Below are positions 56,013 through 64,000 of a DNA stretch of 64,000 nucleotides, in pieces. The notes under the pieces are model-generated. The model did not search any database, had not been told where the DNA came from, and saw only the letters and a list, made by a program, of their open reading frames with translations. Position numbers and translations under genes: made by a program. Numbering within the stretch: the first letter of the stretch is position 1; each line of letters starts with the position of its first letter. Source of the DNA: Ignavibacteriota bacterium (lineage in GTDB: Bacteria > Bacteroidota > Ignavibacteria > Ignavibacteriales > Ignavibacteriaceae). The stretch lies in the NCBI GenBank assembly GCA_013285425.1, contig CP053447.1, forward strand, positions 1,122,001 to 1,186,000. The letters are read 5' to 3'.

Positions 56013-56635
56013 TTTTTCTTTTCAAAGTGTTGATAATCTTTTGAACTTCTCCAGGTTCCACCCCATTGCCAACCTCGCTTTTTAAATTCCTGAACAATTC
56101 GGGAATTCTTTAATATCGTTCCTGCTGAATTAATATTATACTTTCCATTTGCAGGTTGAACAATATTTCGTTTTATATGCGGATTTTGTTCAGGGTTAAT
56201 GTCAATTGCCAAACCATATGAATGAGCTGATAAAATTTTTTGCCCTTTTACTTTTCTATAATTAAATGCTGAGGTATTATTATCATTCATCGAATCTTCA
56301 TCTGACCATTTATATTTAACAATTGGAATCACTTTGCTGACAGGAAACTTTATAATTTTGATAATCTCAAATATTTCTTTTATATCCTTTTCAGCATTTT
56401 TATGCAATACAATTTGTCCCCTGTGCAGTTTGCTATCAAATGAATAATATTCGACATTCAGCAGCACAAGATTTTTTTTTATAGCTTTGGGTATATCAAT
56501 TCCTGAAATGGATTCTTCAAACGAATAATTGCAATCCACTATTACTTCTTCTTCATTGTGAAAAGTTTGTGCATTGGTGTATAAACCATATAATACAGTT
56601 AGCGTAGTAATTATAATGCTAAACAAGATTCTCAT
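56009..56635 (-). CDS. M15-family D-Ala-D-Ala peptidase-like protein
   Basis: Zinc peptidoglycan peptidase of the VanY/M15C type. A signal peptide (to about 22) is present. Zinc ligands lie in HSYGLAIDINPEQNP (His and Asp) and DYQHFE (final His), with WQWGGTW before the last ligand. 208 residues, normal for the group. It may trim wall stem peptides, linking it loosely to the sugar-recycling operon next door. Convergent with the esterase gene. Confidence 0.88.
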   Translation of the reverse strand: MRILFSIIITTLTVLYGLYTNAQTFHNEEEVIVDCNYSFEESISGIDIPKAIKKNLVLLNVEYYSFDSKLHRGQIVLHKNAEKDIKEIFEIIKIIKFPVSKVIPIVKYKWSDEDSMNDNNTSAFNYRKVKGQKILSAHSYGLAIDINPEQNPHIKRNIVQPANGKYNINSAGTILKNSRIVQEFKKRGWQWGGTWRSSKDYQHFEKKN

Positions 56636-56702
56636 ACATTTAATTATCTATGTTTTTTTTATATAAATAGATATATTCGACCCTCAATTTAAAGGAAATT
56701 TT

Positions 56703-57542
56703 ATGAAAAGTATGCTCATTGTTCTTCTTAGTGCTGTTTTAATTTATGGCTGTTCAGGTGATCCTGATTTTATTACTCTTAAATCCGGTCTGAAATATTG
56801 CGATGATAAACATGGCGAAGGTATAAGTGCAAAAAATGGTGATCTTATTGAAATTAATTTTAGAGGATGGATTATTAAGGATTCGTCTAATTTGTTTTCT
56901 GATTGGGTCGCTGATACAACAAAAAATGTTGATTTAATTGCAAATTCTTATATGATGAATCAACCGATGAAGTTTGTTCTCGGATCCGATTCCTTTATTA
57001 AAGGTTCTGAGGAAGGTATGGTTGGGATGAAACCCGGTGGTAAACGAACTATCATTATTCCATCTAATCTGGCTTATGGAAAAGAAGGAATGGGACCAAT
57101 TCCTCCTAACACTAACATTAAAGTTGTAATAGAACTGTTATTAGCAAAGGAAATTCCTGCTGTTAAAATGTGGGATGTAGATTCAACTTTATTAAAGACT
57201 ACTCCAAGCGGATTAAGATATGCTATACTTCAGAATGGTACGGGAGAAAATGTTAAACCGGCTCAAACTGTTGTTGTACATTACAGTGGATTTTTACTTG
57301 ATGGAACTAAATTTGATTCAAGCGTTGAGCGTGATGATCCAATAACTTTTGTTGCAGGTGTTGGCCAGGTAATTCCCGGATGGGATGAAGGTTTACAACT
57401 CCTTCAGAAAGGCAGTAAAGCAAGATTTGTTATACCTTCTAAACTTGCTTATGGTGAGCGGGATATGGGGAAGATACCGCCGAACTCTACTTTAATATTT
57501 GATGTTGAAGTAGTAGATATAATTTCTGCACAAGATCAGTAA
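56703..57542 (+). CDS. Lipoprotein with two FKBP prolyl isomerase domains
   Basis: Signal with lipobox LIYGC (Cys about 17), then two FKBP domains (about 20-150 and 165-275). The second has the full active-site set: VVVHYSGFLLDGTKFDSS, VIPGWDEGLQLL and SKLAYGERDMGKIPPNSTLIFDVEV. The first is more divergent (EINFRGWIIKDSS), with a long insertion. It should help fold envelope proteins in the periplasm. AAAGGA lies before the ATG. It is monocistronic, with a hairpin 62 bases after the stop. Confidence 0.92.
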   Translation: MKSMLIVLLSAVLIYGCSGDPDFITLKSGLKYCDDKHGEGISAKNGDLIEINFRGWIIKDSSNLFSDWVADTTKNVDLIANSYMMNQPMKFVLGSDSFIKGSEEGMVGMKPGGKRTIIIPSNLAYGKEGMGPIPPNTNIKVVIELLLAKEIPAVKMWDVDSTLLKTTPSGLRYAILQNGTGENVKPAQTVVVHYSGFLLDGTKFDSSVERDDPITFVAGVGQVIPGWDEGLQLLQKGSKARFVIPSKLAYGERDMGKIPPNSTLIFDVEVVDIISAQDQ

Positions 57543-57603
57543 CAAAATTTATTATTAAACCACTCAATTATCTGTAATTAAATTATGATCTTTTACTGAG
57601 TTT

Positions 57604-57640
57604 TTTACGCCACCTTTAGCTTGTCTAAAGGTGACGTAAA
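57604..57640 (+). terminator. 16-bp near-perfect palindrome after the FKBP gene
   Basis: TTTACGCCACCTTTAG and CTAAAGGTGACGTAAA pair over 16 positions with one mismatch around a 5-base loop (CTTGT). It is followed by TTAATTTTG. It could end the FKBP transcript. The length and symmetry also resemble small dispersed palindromes. Confidence 0.55.
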
Positions 57641-57770
57641 TTAATTTTGTAAATACCTGATTGATTTTTTCTTGTCCTTGCTTAACTACTTAAATTATTA
57701 ATTTAAGTTCTATGATAATCTAATCTGTTTTGATCTAAACAAAGTAAACGCATCTTAATCCCCATTAAAA

Positions 57771-58637
57771 TTAAAAATAATATTCCATCAGATTGAGTGC
57801 TTGTCCAAAGTACCCGCTTCCAAATAAATTCAGGTGGTTGAGAATATGATAAAGTTTATAAATATTTTCTCTGAAAAGATAACCATCATCAAATGGAAAC
57901 ACTTCGTTGTAAGCCTTATAAAAAACCGGATCAAATCCACCAAATAATTTTGTCATAGCCAGATCAGCTTCTCGGCTGCCATAATAAACAGCAGGATCAA
58001 TTAAACAAGCATTACCATTTTTATCAGTAATGAAATTTCCGCTCCAAAGATCACCATGCAGCAGGGAAGGAGGGTATAATTCGTTTCCAAGTATTTTATA
58101 AATATTCTTTTCAAGTTTTATAAATGCAGATTTTAATAATGAATCGGCATAACCGTTTTTTTCTGCCAACTTGAACTGAAATAGTAATCGCTTATTAAAA
58201 TAAAATTCGAGCCAATCATATTTTTCTTTTTCATTTGGGATATTCAGTTGAGGAGTTGAACCAATATAATTATCTTCAAAAAATCCGTGTGATTGACCAA
58301 AATATTTATGCAGTTTTGCAAAGTTTCTGCCAAAATCTTCCCAGAAGGTTTTTCCTTTATTGCCTGGCTCAATCATCTCTAACAATAGATAATTATTATC
58401 AACTGAGATTACATCTGGAATTCTGATTACACCCGGTTTCTTAAGTTCAATCAGACCATTAGCTTCTTTTAGAAATATGTCTTTATCAGAAAGTAAATTA
58501 AATTTGACAAAATATTTATTTCCTTTATCGGTAGTTAAAATCTGTGCATCATTTATACATCCGCCTCCTGCAGCTTTGCTGTTGTTAATTTTTTCAGAAA
58601 GGAAATCTTCTATCTTATTTAATATCTCTCTTCTCAA
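57771..58637 (-). CDS. Fructosamine kinase family protein
   Basis: Protein-deglycation kinase (FN3K/FN3K-RP family): phosphorylates ketoamines such as fructosamine, ribulosamine or erythrulosamine on proteins so that they fall off. 288 residues, normal length. Motifs: GGGCINDAQ near the start, LLHGDLWSGNF (catalytic Asp) and IDPAVYYGSREADLAM. The start is a TTG inside the end of the phosphatase gene (23-base overlap); no ATG is available. Confidence 0.92.
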   Translation of the reverse strand: MRREILNKIEDFLSEKINNSKAAGGGCINDAQILTTDKGNKYFVKFNLLSDKDIFLKEANGLIELKKPGVIRIPDVISVDNNYLLLEMIEPGNKGKTFWEDFGRNFAKLHKYFGQSHGFFEDNYIGSTPQLNIPNEKEKYDWLEFYFNKRLLFQFKLAEKNGYADSLLKSAFIKLEKNIYKILGNELYPPSLLHGDLWSGNFITDKNGNACLIDPAVYYGSREADLAMTKLFGGFDPVFYKAYNEVFPFDDGYLFRENIYKLYHILNHLNLFGSGYFGQALNLMEYYF

Positions 58638-59106
58638 TTTCTCTTTGGATAAATTTTATAAAATTATCAATACTGTCTTCAAGAATATCAAGCACTCTTT
58701 CAAATCCTTCGCCTGTTCCGTAATAAGGATCAGGCACTTCATGGATTTCTTTGTTTGAAGAAAAGTCAGTTGTTCTGAATATTTTGCTTTTGTATTTATT
58801 ACTTGTATCCATTCTTACTAAAGCATCATAATTGTAATCATCCATTATAAGAATATAATTGAATTTATCCCCATCGGTATTTGGATTGAATTTTCTGGCA
58901 AGATGGTCAAGTGTGTAACCTCTTTTCAAAGCATGCATTTGCATCCTTTCATCTGGTTGTTCTCCGGCATGGTATCCGATTGTTCCTGCTGAATCTACTT
59001 TAACATACTTGTCTAATCCGTAATCAATTAATTTCTTTTTCATAATTCCTTCCGCAGCAGGGGAACGGCATATATTACCTGTGCAAACAAATAAAATTTT
59101 TATCAA
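58615..59106 (-). CDS. Low-molecular-weight protein tyrosine phosphatase
   Basis: Cysteine phosphatase with the P-loop CTGNICRS (Cys8 to Arg14) and the general acid in VPDPYYG. 163 residues, slightly longer than usual. The overlap with the fructosamine kinase gene fits work showing that LMW-PTP-A enzymes can act as ribulosamine or erythrulosamine 5-phosphatases in deglycation. Tyrosine phosphatase activity in capsule control is the alternative. TTG start; no ATG fits the P-loop position. Confidence 0.92.
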   Translation of the reverse strand: MIKILFVCTGNICRSPAAEGIMKKKLIDYGLDKYVKVDSAGTIGYHAGEQPDERMQMHALKRGYTLDHLARKFNPNTDGDKFNYILIMDDYNYDALVRMDTSNKYKSKIFRTTDFSSNKEIHEVPDPYYGTGEGFERVLDILEDSIDNFIKFIQREIEKRDIK

Positions 59107-59303
59107 ACAAATCCTCTTTTTTTTATTTATTGATTTTTTAATAACACAAATTAAACAAACATTTAGTATCGTTCTATTTTTTCTACACTTATTTGTTCGG
59201 TTCAGAATACAAACTAGCGATAAACGATGAAATAAACTGAATATTATTAAAAATATTTATGGCATTACTATTGGTTTAGCTTATCAAAATCAAATGGTGA
59301 TTT

Positions 59304-59945
59304 ATGAAACGCTTAATAATACTTTTTATACTTGTTAATAATTTATCCGCATTTGGTCAGTGGAATACTGGTGCAGTGAAACTCGGTTACTTCAATCCAT
59401 CAGCAACTGAGGGCGGTTTTATTATAGGGTTTGAAGGTGGAAAACATATTGACAAATTTTTTAGCTGGAACTGGAGCCTTGATTGGTTTAATCGGAATTA
59501 TATTGATAAAAAACTTGTGAGTGAATTAAACTATTATTATCCCGGTGCAATTGGCGAAGTTAATGAATTAAGAGCTTCAACTAATATTCATGATTTTCCA
59601 TTGATGTTCGGGTTTACTGCCCGATTTCCAACTTCTAATCGTTCTCACTTTTATGCATCTGGTTTTATGGGTGTTGAACTGTTAATTATCAATTACCGGA
59701 ATTTTCAGGAACCAATGGACGATGAATTTGAAGCAGCATTTGACTTTAACTGGCGTATTAGTCTTGGTGCAGCATTTGCCCTTAGTCCGCGTTCAGAGTT
59801 GTTTGGTGAGATTACTTATCATAGATCTCATCCAAGCTGGACATATAAAGATGAAAATTTTAATTATCCGGCTACAGTTTTAGAAAGGTCGTATAATATG
59901 AGTGGATTTATGAGCAGAGTTGGGATAAGATTTTTTTATTTATAA
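59304..59945 (+). CDS. Uncharacterised outer-membrane beta-barrel protein
   Basis: A signal peptide (to FGQ, about 19) is followed by amphipathic strands with glycine and aromatic residues, ending in the strand MSRVGIRFFYL, whose terminal aromatic suits BamA recognition. 213 residues suggest an eight-strand barrel of the OmpX/outer-membrane protein beta-barrel type. It is alone between divergent and convergent genes. Function unknown. Confidence 0.75.
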   Translation: MKRLIILFILVNNLSAFGQWNTGAVKLGYFNPSATEGGFIIGFEGGKHIDKFFSWNWSLDWFNRNYIDKKLVSELNYYYPGAIGEVNELRASTNIHDFPLMFGFTARFPTSNRSHFYASGFMGVELLIINYRNFQEPMDDEFEAAFDFNWRISLGAAFALSPRSELFGEITYHRSHPSWTYKDENFNYPATVLERSYNMSGFMSRVGIRFFYL

Positions 59946-60049
59946 TCTTAAGCTGAGTTAAAAATTCTATTTGATATTAATAAAGATAAGTTTCATTGAA
60001 AAGTTTACAGGTCCATTTAATTATTAATACAATTTTCTATTAAAGCGTT

Positions 60050-60466
60050 TCATTCACCGTTAATGGTTATAAAGATTTTTCTGCTTCCGCTATTACTTCT
60101 GTGTTCACATAAATAAATACCCTGCCACATACCAAGATTTAATCTACCATTAGTTATTGGAATTGTTAATGAACTGCCCAAAACTGAAGACTTGATGTGC
60201 GCGGGCATATCGTCATTTCCTTCAGAGTTGTGGGTAAAATATTGTTTATTATCTGTTATTTCAGAAAAGAAATTTTCCATATCAACTCTTACATCTGGAT
60301 CAGCATTTTCATTTAATGATAAGGAAGCAGATGTGTGTTTTAAAAATATATTAACAAGACCGATTTTTATCTTTTCTAGTTCTGGTAAGTTTAAAAGGAT
60401 TTGATCTGTAATTAAGTGAAATCCTCTTTTCTGTGGTTTTAGATTTATTTCTTTTTGAATCCACAT
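60050..60466 (-). CDS. YjbQ/UPF0047 family protein
   Basis: 138-residue homotrimeric fold with HTSASLSLNENADPDVRVDM and a closing GMWQGIYLCEHR ... RKIFITI block, all family hallmarks. Annotated elsewhere as a secondary thiamine-phosphate synthase on the basis of rescue in E. coli; the true role is uncertain. It lies 77 bases after the metallo-hydrolase gene and may share its transcript. Confidence 0.9.
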   Translation of the reverse strand: MWIQKEINLKPQKRGFHLITDQILLNLPELEKIKIGLVNIFLKHTSASLSLNENADPDVRVDMENFFSEITDNKQYFTHNSEGNDDMPAHIKSSVLGSSLTIPITNGRLNLGMWQGIYLCEHRSNSGSRKIFITINGE

Positions 60467-60543
60467 CTGTTATCAAGTAAATAGATTAATAAAAGTAAAA
60501 TCTTAGAACAAAGTTTTTTAAGTTCTGATAGGATTTTAATGGA

Positions 60544-61257
60544 TTACTCAGGAACATGTACTAAAAAATATTCTTTAGCAGTTTCGCCGATTGATTTTGC
60601 CTCATTCAATGTCATGTGTATTCCGTCCGGAGTGTCTTCATCGTGTCCTGCCTCTATAATTGCAAGGTCAGCTCCTTTGGCTTGTTTAACAAGTTCGAGA
60701 CAATAAGCAGTATCGCCGCCATAACAAATATTCTTTTTTTCAAAAGTAAATTTAAAACCAAGTGAAGGTACCTGTCTGGTTGTTTTCCTGTCAAATAAAT
60801 ATTCTTTATGGATCACCGGGAAAGCGGTTACTTTTACTTTGTTTGTAGTAAAAGATTTGCCTTTATCAATCTCATTTAATTTTATTTTATAAGGCAGACC
60901 CTCTCCATATACTTTCTTGAATGCATTATGAATATGTAAAATCTCAATACATCCTTTAGGAAAGTGAATCGTAAGCGGAGTGGTTTTATTCATTACACGC
61001 AGATAAGTTAATAGAGACCAAACACCGCCAACATGATCGTGATGTCCATGTGTGATAAAGATGTCTGATACTTTTAATATTTGACTTGGTTTTAATTCCT
61101 TGTTAAGATCTCTTAATATACCATCACCGGGATCAACAATAAAAAAAGTTTCAGATGCTTTAACAAGTATTCCGGTTGCAATATTAGGTATTGAACAGAA
61201 AATCTTAATTGAAAAATTATCTTTACTCCAGCTTATCGGATATTTTATCTTTTTCAT
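60544..61257 (-). CDS. Metallo-beta-lactamase fold hydrolase, tRNase Z-like
   Basis: Metal motif THGHHDHVGG near residue 70, then the Asp ligand in CYGGDTAY. The arrangement (FFIVDPGDG before the HxHxDH motif) resembles RNase Z and related phosphodiesterases, but at 237 residues it is shorter than RNase Z and lacks an evident exosite arm. Possible roles are phosphodiesterase or tRNA processing. It lies 28 bases downstream of the fur gene. Confidence 0.82.
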   Translation of the reverse strand: MKKIKYPISWSKDNFSIKIFCSIPNIATGILVKASETFFIVDPGDGILRDLNKELKPSQILKVSDIFITHGHHDHVGGVWSLLTYLRVMNKTTPLTIHFPKGCIEILHIHNAFKKVYGEGLPYKIKLNEIDKGKSFTTNKVKVTAFPVIHKEYLFDRKTTRQVPSLGFKFTFEKKNICYGGDTAYCLELVKQAKGADLAIIEAGHDEDTPDGIHMTLNEAKSIGETAKEYFLVHVPE

Positions 61258-61285
61258 AGTTTAAGAGGTATTTTGATTTTAAGGA

Positions 61286-61735
61286 TTATTTTTTGACGCG
61301 GCAGTTCTTTTTATTTTTACATCTGGCGAAAATATTAAAGGAATAACTATCTAATTCATAACCCAGTTTTTCGCTGATCTCTTTAGGCATTGTATTCAAT
61401 CTTGGATCCGAAAACTCAACTATCTTTCCGCAGTCAACACAAATAAGATGATCATGAGTCTGACGCTTGTAATTACTTTCATATCTTGTAATATTATCAC
61501 CAAAATTGCGTCTGCTTAAAAGATCACACTGAGCTAAAAGTTCCAATGTATTGTAAACCGTTGCACGCGATACCTTTGATTTTGATGTCTTTAATTTTAT
61601 AAAAAGATCATCAGCACCGAAATGACCTTCATGCTCAAGTGCTTCATCAAGTACTTCAAATCTTTCAGGTGTTATTCTGTTTTTTCCACTTTTTAAGAAT
61701 TCCCTGAATACCTCTGCAGCTTTTTCGTTTTTCAC
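61286..61735 (-). CDS. Fur-family metalloregulator
   Basis: An N-terminal winged helix (ITPERFEVLDEAL, SRATVYNTLELL) is followed by a dimerisation domain with CVDCGK and CKNKKNC as the structural zinc CxxC pair and DHLICVDC as the regulatory metal stretch. 149 residues. It lies 68 bases downstream of feoB on the same strand, so iron control of feoAB with autoregulation is likely. A PerR role cannot be excluded. GTG start. Confidence 0.93.
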   Translation of the reverse strand: MKNEKAAEVFREFLKSGKNRITPERFEVLDEALEHEGHFGADDLFIKLKTSKSKVSRATVYNTLELLAQCDLLSRRNFGDNITRYESNYKRQTHDHLICVDCGKIVEFSDPRLNTMPKEISEKLGYELDSYSFNIFARCKNKKNCRVKK

Positions 61736-61803
61736 TTTTTTATCTCACTTATTATCACAAATGAATACATTAATACTGTTCTAATATTACATTTATAATT
61801 AGT

Positions 61804-63858
61804 CTATGCAATACCGGCAAATCGTAATAAATTAACAGTAAAAAATGTAAGTATGTATGCGGTTGAAGTAAATATTACAATCTGTAAGATTGGTATTCTC
61901 CAGCCGCCTGTTTCTTTTTTTGATACTGCAACTGTTGATAAACACTGCAATGCAAACATAAAAAAGACGATTAATCCCAATGTTGTAGCCGGAGTAAATA
62001 ACTGCTCACCAGTCTCTTCAATTTTTGCATTCCTCATAGCTGATATCATTGATGCTCTAATATCACCACTGTCTGTTACTTTGAATATTAAAACTAAAGA
62101 ACTGACAAATACTTCTCTGGCAGCAAACGCAGATATCAATGCAACACCAACCCTCCAATCCATTCCTAATGGAGTCATAACCGGTTGTATAAATTTACCC
62201 AGATCTGCTGCGTATGATGTAGCCAGTCTTTCTGATTTTATCATCTGTTCTACTTCTTCAGTATTTAGTCCTGTATCGTCTATAACAGGATTATAATTTG
62301 GGAAATAAGTAAGAAACCAAATTATCATTGATAAAACCATAATTACCGGACCAGCTCTTAGGATATATTGTTTTGCATTATCATAAGAATTTCTGATTAC
62401 AACTTTTGCTTTGGGCATTCTATATGCCGGAAGTTCTAATATAAAAGAAGAATTATCTTCTGCTTTAATTAATTTTTTATTGAATTTATTAATGATTGCT
62501 GCAATTATCAATGATGCAATAGTGCTGGCAATATATATAATTGCTAAAACGATTCCGCCAATCCATAATTTATCAGACGGTGTTAGAAATGCAATTAAAA
62601 GTGCATATATTGGCAGACGGGCACTGCAGCTCATTAATGGTATTATAAAAATTGTAAGCAGTCTTTCTCTTCGGTTAGAAATAGTGCGCGCAGAAAGGAT
62701 TGCCGGGATTGCACATGCAAATCCTGAGAGCATTGGAACAAATGACTTACCGTTTAATCCGATTTTTGATAATGGTTTATCAATTAACATTGCTCCCCGA
62801 GCCAAATATCCTGTATCTTCTAATAGACCCAATATTAAAAATAATATTAAAATCTGAGGTAAGAATACTAACACCGATCCGGTGCCGCTGATTATTCCAT
62901 CAGCAATCAAATCACCGTACCAAGTATCACCAAAAAGTTCTGCTGTGATAGAAGAAAGCCATCCAAAGAACTCATCTATCCAATTCATAAAAGGATCGGC
63001 AGCCCAGAATATTGATGTAAACATCAATGACATAATCAGAAAGAAAAATATTAATCCCCAGCGTTTATCAAGCAGATACTTATCTATCTTTAATGTTAAT
63101 TCATCGGGTTGATTATTCCCTGGTTTTAATGTCTGGTTTAAAATTTTAAGTTTTTTATTTGCATTTCGTAAATTCTTTTCTGATAAAACCGGCAGGGGAG
63201 AAATAACCTTATTTTCAATTTCAGCAATATCAGAATAAAGTTTTAACAACTGCTCTTTCCCGGCATTTTCAAAAATCTTGCTGGGTATTACTCTTGTATT
63301 CTGATTTTCCGCTTTGGCTGCAATTCCATCATTATCAGTTTTCTGTTTTAATAAGTTTACTAATTCATCTATACCTGCACCTGTTCTGCCATTAATTTTA
63401 ATAACATTACATCCAAGTTCTTCTGAAAGTTTTTTCTCATCAACCTTAAACCCTCTTTTTTCCATAAGGTCGTTCATTGTCAAAACAATAATTGTGTTAA
63501 AACCGGATGCGATTAGCTGCATCGATAATAATAAATGCCGTGAAATCTGACTTGCATCAACAGTGGCAATAACAAGATTTGGAGACCCAAAGACTGGATG
63601 ATTGTAAAGAGAATTGACAGAAATTTCTTCATCAGGAGAGTTTGGATTTAAACTAATTATTCCCGGTGAATCAAGTATATCTGCATTAATACCGAATTTG
63701 CTTTGTATCTTTCCGATTGAATATTCAACTGTAGAGCCGGGATAATTTACTGTCTTTAAATTTTTTCCACTTAGTAAATTAAAAAGAGTTGTTTTACCGG
63801 AGTTTGGCGGACCTACTAATGTAATTAACTGCAGTTTTACCGCAGATTCAGTATTCAT
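61804..63858 (-). CDS. feoB: Ferrous iron transporter FeoB
   Basis: GTP-driven Fe(II) uptake across the inner membrane. An N-terminal G domain has GPPNSGKTTLFNLLSG (P-loop), VNYPGSTVE (G2), DSPGI (G3) and LTMND in the place of G4 NxxD. A helical spacer domain and about eight transmembrane helices with two Gate motifs follow (LIMSLMFTSIFW, FVPMLSGFACAIPAILSART, AAREVFVSSLVLIF). GTG (63861) or ATG (63858) starts; ATG chosen. It follows feoA by 5-8 bases. Confidence 0.96.
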   Translation of the reverse strand: MNTESAVKLQLITLVGPPNSGKTTLFNLLSGKNLKTVNYPGSTVEYSIGKIQSKFGINADILDSPGIISLNPNSPDEEISVNSLYNHPVFGSPNLVIATVDASQISRHLLLSMQLIASGFNTIIVLTMNDLMEKRGFKVDEKKLSEELGCNVIKINGRTGAGIDELVNLLKQKTDNDGIAAKAENQNTRVIPSKIFENAGKEQLLKLYSDIAEIENKVISPLPVLSEKNLRNANKKLKILNQTLKPGNNQPDELTLKIDKYLLDKRWGLIFFFLIMSLMFTSIFWAADPFMNWIDEFFGWLSSITAELFGDTWYGDLIADGIISGTGSVLVFLPQILILFLILGLLEDTGYLARGAMLIDKPLSKIGLNGKSFVPMLSGFACAIPAILSARTISNRRERLLTIFIIPLMSCSARLPIYALLIAFLTPSDKLWIGGIVLAIIYIASTIASLIIAAIINKFNKKLIKAEDNSSFILELPAYRMPKAKVVIRNSYDNAKQYILRAGPVIMVLSMIIWFLTYFPNYNPVIDDTGLNTEEVEQMIKSERLATSYAADLGKFIQPVMTPLGMDWRVGVALISAFAAREVFVSSLVLIFKVTDSGDIRASMISAMRNAKIEETGEQLFTPATTLGLIVFFMFALQCLSTVAVSKKETGGWRIPILQIVIFTSTAYILTFFTVNLLRFAGIA

Positions 63859-63865
63859 CACACAC

Positions 63866-64000
63866 TCAGGATAAAATTATACAATCAGCTTCTTGTTTTC
63901 TTATTGCAATTAAAGTTCCCCGTAAAGAAAAGGCTAATGGATCATTAAATGCAGATGAGTTTATTAATTGTATTTCCTGCCCTGGAGTAAAACCGATTTC
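63866..64000 (-). CDS. feoA: FeoA, C-terminal part; gene continues beyond the window
   Basis: The last 44 codons on the minus strand read GFTPGQEIQLINSSAFNDPL, then LRGTLIAIRKQEAD, the SH3-like FeoA pattern (G-x-T-P-G, then a G-x-x-x-A-I-R strand). The stop codon is 7 bases before the feoB ATG. FeoA assists FeoB gating. The 5' part and promoter are outside the window. Confidence 0.85.
   Translation of the reverse strand, partial: EIGFTPGQEIQLINSSAFNDPLAFSLRGTLIAIRKQEADCIILS

Overview
The window is an AT-rich bacterial chromosome segment, densely packed and with no phage or insertion sequence that I can recognise. Several lines of evidence point to the Ignavibacteria branch of the Bacteroidota/Chlorobi group. 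Three secreted proteins end in a type IX secretion (T9SS) sorting domain that opens with NYPNPFNP. Promoter-like TTG-N19-21-TAnnTTTG elements of the Bacteroidota kind precede several genes. Most genes lack a strong Shine-Dalgarno sequence, and the cell is diderm (KDO and Lpt genes, OmpA). This placement is inference, because no rRNA gene is present.

Layout. 1-4.4 kb: the end of an M1 aminopeptidase, a THUMP-type rRNA methyltransferase and a T9SS-exported C39-like peptidase. 4.7-11 kb: tRNA-Arg, a Zn/Cd-type P-ATPase, an OmpA protein with calcium-binding thrombospondin-3 repeats, and an RqcH (NFACT) protein. 11.3-20.7 kb is one long plus-strand series: PASTA protein, rpe, folP, cdaA, a glycosyltransferase, a metallo-hydrolase, parA, parB, DUF5683, three uncharacterised genes (two for membrane proteins), aroQ, a MerR regulator and tRNA-Pro. 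20.9-21.2 kb holds a compact predicted RNA structure whose outer stem ends exactly at the start codon of a 42-residue membrane peptide. 21.5-26.8 kb: secreted proteins, namely an S74 self-cleaving tail-fibre-like protein, a T9SS stub, and a lipoprotein that resembles the propeptide of the subtilisin encoded next to it.

26.9-46 kb is almost entirely on the minus strand. It contains a GH97 glucosidase, a very large PAS-rich hybrid histidine kinase broken by two frameshifts that cancel, and a CNNM/CorC membrane protein. A transport locus follows, read as PIG-L deacetylase, 44-residue membrane peptide, SSS symporter, TetR regulator, two paralogous 70-residue membrane proteins and a second SSS symporter. 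At 46.1-46.6 kb there are six tandem copies of a 75-bp unit. 46.7-51.1 kb is an LPS operon (kdsA, kdsD, lptC, lptA, lptB) that supplies KDO and builds the LPS transport bridge.

51.1-54.8 kb is a tightly overlapping minus-strand operon with a MurU-like nucleotidyltransferase and a sugar kinase fused to a RapZ C-terminal domain, probably for cell-wall sugar recycling. 54.9-64 kb: a CBM20-esterase, an M15 peptidase, a double FKBP lipoprotein, a fructosamine-kinase/LMW-phosphatase pair (protein deglycation), an outer-membrane barrel protein, YjbQ, a tRNase Z-like hydrolase, a Fur regulator and the FeoAB ferrous iron transporter.

The best candidates for undescribed biology are the RNA structure with its membrane peptide, the small membrane proteins tied to the two SSS symporters, the propeptide-like lipoprotein beside the subtilisin, and the kinase-RapZ fusion.
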